Shown in pieces: positions 44,788 through 47,608 of a DNA stretch of 47,608 nucleotides; the first letter of the stretch is position 1, and each line of letters begins with the position of its first letter. The notes under the pieces are model-generated. The model did not search any database and was not told the origin of the DNA. It was given only the letters and a program-made list of their open reading frames with translations. The position numbers and the translations under genes were made by a program. Location of the stretch: contig CANEVO010000014.1 of assembly GCA_947442255.1 (NCBI GenBank), positions 1 to 47,608 of the forward strand, written 5' to 3'. The stretch comes from Opitutia bacterium. Its GTDB lineage: Bacteria; Verrucomicrobiota; Verrucomicrobiae; Opitutales; Opitutaceae.

Positions 44788-45279
44788 TTAACCCTGCTTA
44801 AGTTTGAAGAGACGCTGGCCGTATTCCACCGGCTGCCCATTTTCGACTAAGACCTCCACCACCGTGCCCTTGGCCTCCGCTTGGATTTCGTTCATGATCT
44901 TCATCGCTTCGATGATACAGACCACCGTGTTCTCAACCACCTTGGTTCCTAAATCGGCGAACGATTTACTCTCTGGAGAGGCCGCCCTGTAGAAAGTGCC
45001 CACCATCGGCGATTTAACAAACGTTATCCCCGGCTCATCCTGAGGCGTTGTCTCGCGAATCCCGGTTTGTGGGGGGGTACTTGCCGAGGTGGCCGGAGCT
45101 GCGGAACCTGCTTCACTTGCTGGAAGCGGTGGATTGGAGCCCCTGCCACCTGAGACTATCGGCAGACCATTGAGGCCTCGCCGGATCTTTAGCTTGAAGC
45201 CCTCTTCCTCGACCGCGAACTCCGTCAGCTCCGAGCGCTTCATGAGTTCGATGATATGTTTAATCTGTTTGAGATCCAA
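44788..45279 (-). CDS. accB: Acetyl-CoA carboxylase biotin carboxyl carrier protein (BCCP)
   Basis: A 163-residue carrier protein whose biotinyl lysine is K127 in CIIEAMKIMNE. The N-terminal helix (MDLKQIKHIIELMKRSELTE) is the conserved BCCP start. A Pro/Ala/Ser-rich linker (residues 40-80) leads to the biotinyl domain (TFVKSPMVGTFYRAASPESK, VVENTVVCIIEAM, VEVLVENGQPVEYGQRLFKL). It is the first gene of accBC on the minus strand. No efp precedes it in the visible sequence, unlike many other genomes. Confidence 0.96.
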   Translation of the reverse strand: MDLKQIKHIIELMKRSELTEFAVEEEGFKLKIRRGLNGLPIVSGGRGSNPPLPASEAGSAAPATSASTPPQTGIRETTPQDEPGITFVKSPMVGTFYRAASPESKSFADLGTKVVENTVVCIIEAMKIMNEIQAEAKGTVVEVLVENGQPVEYGQRLFKLKQG

Positions 45280-45589
45280 AGAGAGAGCCTTGGTTAATCT
45301 GTCGTTAGCTGGGGATGGTTAGTTGGAAATTGAGGTTGGTCGTTCAAAAGTAATGTCGAGGAACTAGCAATCTTGGAGTTTCCACGAGATCAGCCAAAAT
45401 TTAAAAAGTGGCCTTAAAGTATCTAAAAGTGAGGAAAGATTGGCTAAAATAGCTAAAAAAGCAGTGAAATAGCCGGTTAGAACCTCGCCACGTAATGAGA
45501 TGAAATTCTCCTTGTCCCAGGATAGAACGAAAGAATTTCTGCCCATGCGCATTGTTAAATGAGTCCAATTGCTAGGAAAGCTGGGGAAT
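45280..45589. other. AT-rich gene-free stretch upstream of accB
   Basis: About 310 bases with lower GC than the rest of the window. The minus-strand promoter of accB should lie at its left end. There is a loose pairing GGCTA ... TAGCC near 45440-45475, but I see no coding frame and no strong signal. Confidence 0.5.
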
Positions 45590-45710
45590 GGTGGACAAAA
45601 GCTGAACCTAAGACGATCCCGATAGGCGAGGGCGCCAAAGCGGGAGCCGAAGCGAAAGCAAGAGGGCCTCTTTCCTAGTCGGCCCGTGGTCGGACGGTGG
45701 GATTGGGTTA

Positions 45711-46402
45711 TCATTGGTTGATGGCAAGGGCAATGGGTTGCCGATAGACTTCCACGGGTGTTCTCGGGTTGGTGATGCCGAAGACGCTGTGCGGGCGCTG
45801 CTCGTTGTAGAACCGGAACAAGGCGTCGAGATTGGTATCCACCTCGATTTGGGAGCGGTAGCTCTCCAGGTAGGCCTCGTCGTATTTGACGGTGCGCCAG
45901 AGTCGCTCGACGAAGACGTGGTCCAGCGCCCGGCCACGACCATCCATCGAGATCTTCACGCCGCGGGCTAGGAGCGGCTGGGTAATCTCGGCTGACGTGA
46001 ACTGGGACCCTTGGTCGGTGTTGAAGAATTCTCGCACGCCGTGCTCCGCGACCGCTCGATCCACCGCCTGCACCCAGAACCGGGCATCGAGCGTGTACGA
46101 CAGTTCCCACGCCGGCACCGCGAGGCTATGCCAGTCGATGACGGCACAAAGGTACATCAAGCCGCCGTGGATTGGGATATAGCTAATATCCATCGCCCGG
46201 ACCTGGTTAGGCCGACCAATCACCAGCCGGCACAGCAGGTGGCGGAAGACCGGATAGGCCGGATACGTTTCCTCAATCACCCGCATCAGTCGCAGGTTCT
46301 CGTCCGATTTCGGATCCGCCCGGTGATAGTAGCTGGCCCGCGCCAGCCCGATCAGTTCGCACTGCCGGGTAATCGGCAGCGCGGACGTTGCGGTTCAATC
46401 AT
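45711..46402 (-). pseudogene. IS3 orfB transposase, frameshifted and missing its middle
   Basis: The DDE domain is complete in sequence: AMDISYIPIHGGLMYL, FFNTDQGSQFTSAE, then ISMDGRGRALDHVFVERLWR with the final Glu. Upstream, LPITRQCELIGLARASYYHR is the standard orfB N-terminus. Between them YPAYPVFRHLLCRLVIGRP joins directly, skipping about 55 residues found in relatives (the second helix-turn-helix region). There is also a one-base shift near 46382, since MIEPQRP upstream lies in another frame. The enzyme should be inactive. Confidence 0.8.
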
Positions 46403-46752
46403 GCGGCGTCGCTCCTCAACGCCCGAGCTGGCCAGATTTTTTTGGACCATTCTAGCTCCATTTTCAGCCGGCCGTTCTCCTTGAACAGCTCCTTCTCCCG
46501 TTCCTTCGCCTCCTGCGCGTTAAGGTCCGCTTTGCGGAGGAACACCTCGGGCAGCCGCTCTGCCGCCTCCTGTTTCCAATGGCTCACCCGGAGAGGGTAA
46601 ACCCGAAACTTCGCCGCGATGGCGTGGACTGGCTCGATGACCTTTAGGGCTTCAAGACCAACTTTGGCTTTCAGGCCAGGACTGATCTGACGACGCTTCT
46701 TGAACCGGGGGATCGGTGTTCTGACTTTGGGATAACGATCCGGCCTGTCCAA
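46399..46752 (-). CDS. IS3 orfA transposase subunit (DNA-binding)
   Basis: A 117-residue protein with a helix-turn-helix: LKAKVGLEALKVIEPVHAIA, then KFRVYPLRVSHWKQEAAER, followed by a leucine-zipper-like helix (EREKELFKENGRLKMELEWS). It ends just after a run of seven A (minus strand, near 46442), where IS3 elements make OrfAB by a -1 frameshift. The -1 frame reads LASSGVEERRRMIEPQRP, as expected for the fused protein. With orfB broken, transposition is unlikely. Confidence 0.8.
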   Translation of the reverse strand: MDRPDRYPKVRTPIPRFKKRRQISPGLKAKVGLEALKVIEPVHAIAAKFRVYPLRVSHWKQEAAERLPEVFLRKADLNAQEAKEREKELFKENGRLKMELEWSKKIWPARALRSDAA

Positions 46753-47156
46753 CTTTCGGCGTCCACCTAACTCAGAGCAAAATCGAATAGAATCCGTTTA
46801 AACAATTCAGGCTGAAAATGGGACGCTGGACGATGCGTCTGCATAATTGCAGGTAGGCACGGACGTGAAATTGCAACCGACGACCGAATTCGATGTACCA
46901 TAACCTTCTATTATTAAGCATCTAATGGGAAGACTCTCGGCTGACAGGAAAAAGAACTTGAAGAGGAATGCCGGGCTTACATGTTCCGCGTCCCTTCACA
47001 TCACATCCCGCCGCAAAAACGGTGACAAGGTGATGTAAAGGAGACGAAAGCTGGTTCTTTTCCGCAGACCTTATTCGAAGAAACTTTAGGAATCTTCGGG
47101 AAAAGTATTGACGGATGAAAAACCAAACTGTTTGTTGATTCTCTTTCCCTAATCGG

Positions 47157-47172
47157 GAAGCTCTTTGAAATT
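47157..47172 (+). promoter_or_regulatory. boxA-like antitermination element in the rRNA leader
   Basis: The stretch AAGCTCTTTGAAATTT resembles the NusB/S10-binding boxA (consensus TGCTCTTTA). It lies about 110 bases before the 16S rRNA gene, the usual setting. Confidence 0.6.
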
Positions 47173-47184
47173 TACTTTGTGCGA

Positions 47185-47205
47185 TTGATTGGGACCCCCA
47201 ATCAA
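47185..47205 (+). repeat. Perfect hairpin in the rRNA leader
   Basis: TTGATTGGG and CCCAATCAA form a perfect 9-base stem around a 3-base loop, just after the boxA-like element. It is probably an RNA structure of the leader transcript. Confidence 0.7.
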
Positions 47206-47218
47206 AATTCAAAAAGAG

Positions 47219-47238
47219 GCGTCAACTTCGGTTGACGC
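47219..47238 (+). repeat. UUCG tetraloop hairpin in the rRNA leader
   Basis: GCGTCAAC and GTTGACGC form a perfect 8-base stem closed by a C(UUCG)G tetraloop, one of the most stable RNA loops. It is 38 bases before the 16S rRNA gene and may assist folding or processing of the precursor. Confidence 0.8.
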
Positions 47239-47276
47239 TAAGTATAGTAGTTCATGAATCACTAGGTTCATAACTC

Positions 47277-47608
<332 letters not shown>

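Larger units (their letters stand above)
45590..46767 (-). mobile_element. IS3-family insertion sequence, internally deleted
   Basis: The element reads on the minus strand with an orfA, a run of seven A at the expected slippage position and an orfB. Possible terminal inverted repeats are GGTGGAC-AAAAGCTGAAC at 45590 and GGTGGACGCCGAAAGTTGGAC reading inward from 46767. At about 1.18 kb it is shorter than usual because part of orfB is missing. I found no convincing target-site duplication. The exact ends are approximate. Confidence 0.72.
46768..47276 (+). other. Leader region upstream of 16S rRNA
   Basis: About 500 bases with no credible gene, low in GC. It should contain the rRNA operon promoter; TTGACG at 47108 has no good -10 at the right distance, so I cannot name one. 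Leader elements at 47157-47238 are listed separately. Confidence 0.6.

Noticed and set aside
47108..47136. TTGACG at 47108 as -35 of an rRNA promoter
   Set aside because: No acceptable -10 hexamer at 16-18 bases; the sequence there is TTTGTT.
46922..47212. 96-codon minus-strand frame in the rRNA leader
   Set aside because: Lies over the boxA-like element and hairpin upstream of 16S; no similarity and unlikely composition.

Overview
The window comes from a high-GC member of the Verrucomicrobiota, most likely Opitutaceae. This rests on the 5' end of a 16S rRNA gene at the right edge, a class-B type succinate dehydrogenase (sdhCAB), a PEP-CTERM type anchor, a secreted Ig-domain protein and the general gene content. 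The assignment is by recognition, not by database search.

Layout. 0-1.3 kb: a diheme cytochrome c and the start of a PQQ dehydrogenase (minus strand). 1.5-7.7 kb: carB, a quinone oxidoreductase, purU and a membrane TPR protein. 7.8-11.4 kb: a broken PEP-CTERM gene, tRNA-Pro, a LysM protein, a Nudix hydrolase and a PaaK-like ligase. 11.5-18.8 kb: sdhCAB, gpsA, an MHS-type transporter and a GNAT acetyltransferase. 18.9-24.3 kb (minus strand): a transporter scrap, a MocR-type regulator, and a pilT operon whose downstream half is decayed (a frameshifted second pilT joined to a V4R domain, then a gene with an in-frame stop). 24.5-31.7 kb: a DEAD-box helicase, a HAD hydrolase, hisC, a transposase scrap, tsaC, rpsR, an amidohydrolase and tRNA-Arg. 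31.8-32.5 kb: a pseudogene of PPi-dependent phosphofructokinase. 32.5-37.9 kb: a tight type II secretion operon gspG-H-I-J-K-L-M. 38.0-41.7 kb: DUF3570 beta-barrel, ApbE-like protein, TlpA-like thioredoxin, DUF4266 lipoprotein and a truncated response regulator. 41.7-47.6 kb: an Ig-domain protein, accC and accB separated by a large inverted repeat, a deleted IS3 element, the rRNA leader and the start of 16S rRNA.

How the genes relate. Most of the window is housekeeping metabolism. Two blocks stand out as systems: the gspG-M pseudopilus and assembly-platform operon, and the DUF3570/ApbE/TlpA/DUF4266 cluster directly after it. I read the latter as an extracytoplasmic redox module. The DUF3570 protein carries a D-A-x-x-G-A-T segment resembling the ApbE flavinylation motif and ends like an outer-membrane beta-barrel, so it is a candidate flavinylated outer-membrane protein. 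This is inference.

At least seven genes in the window are broken by single-base frameshifts, in-frame stops or internal deletions. That is either real decay or, for the single-base cases, sequence error.
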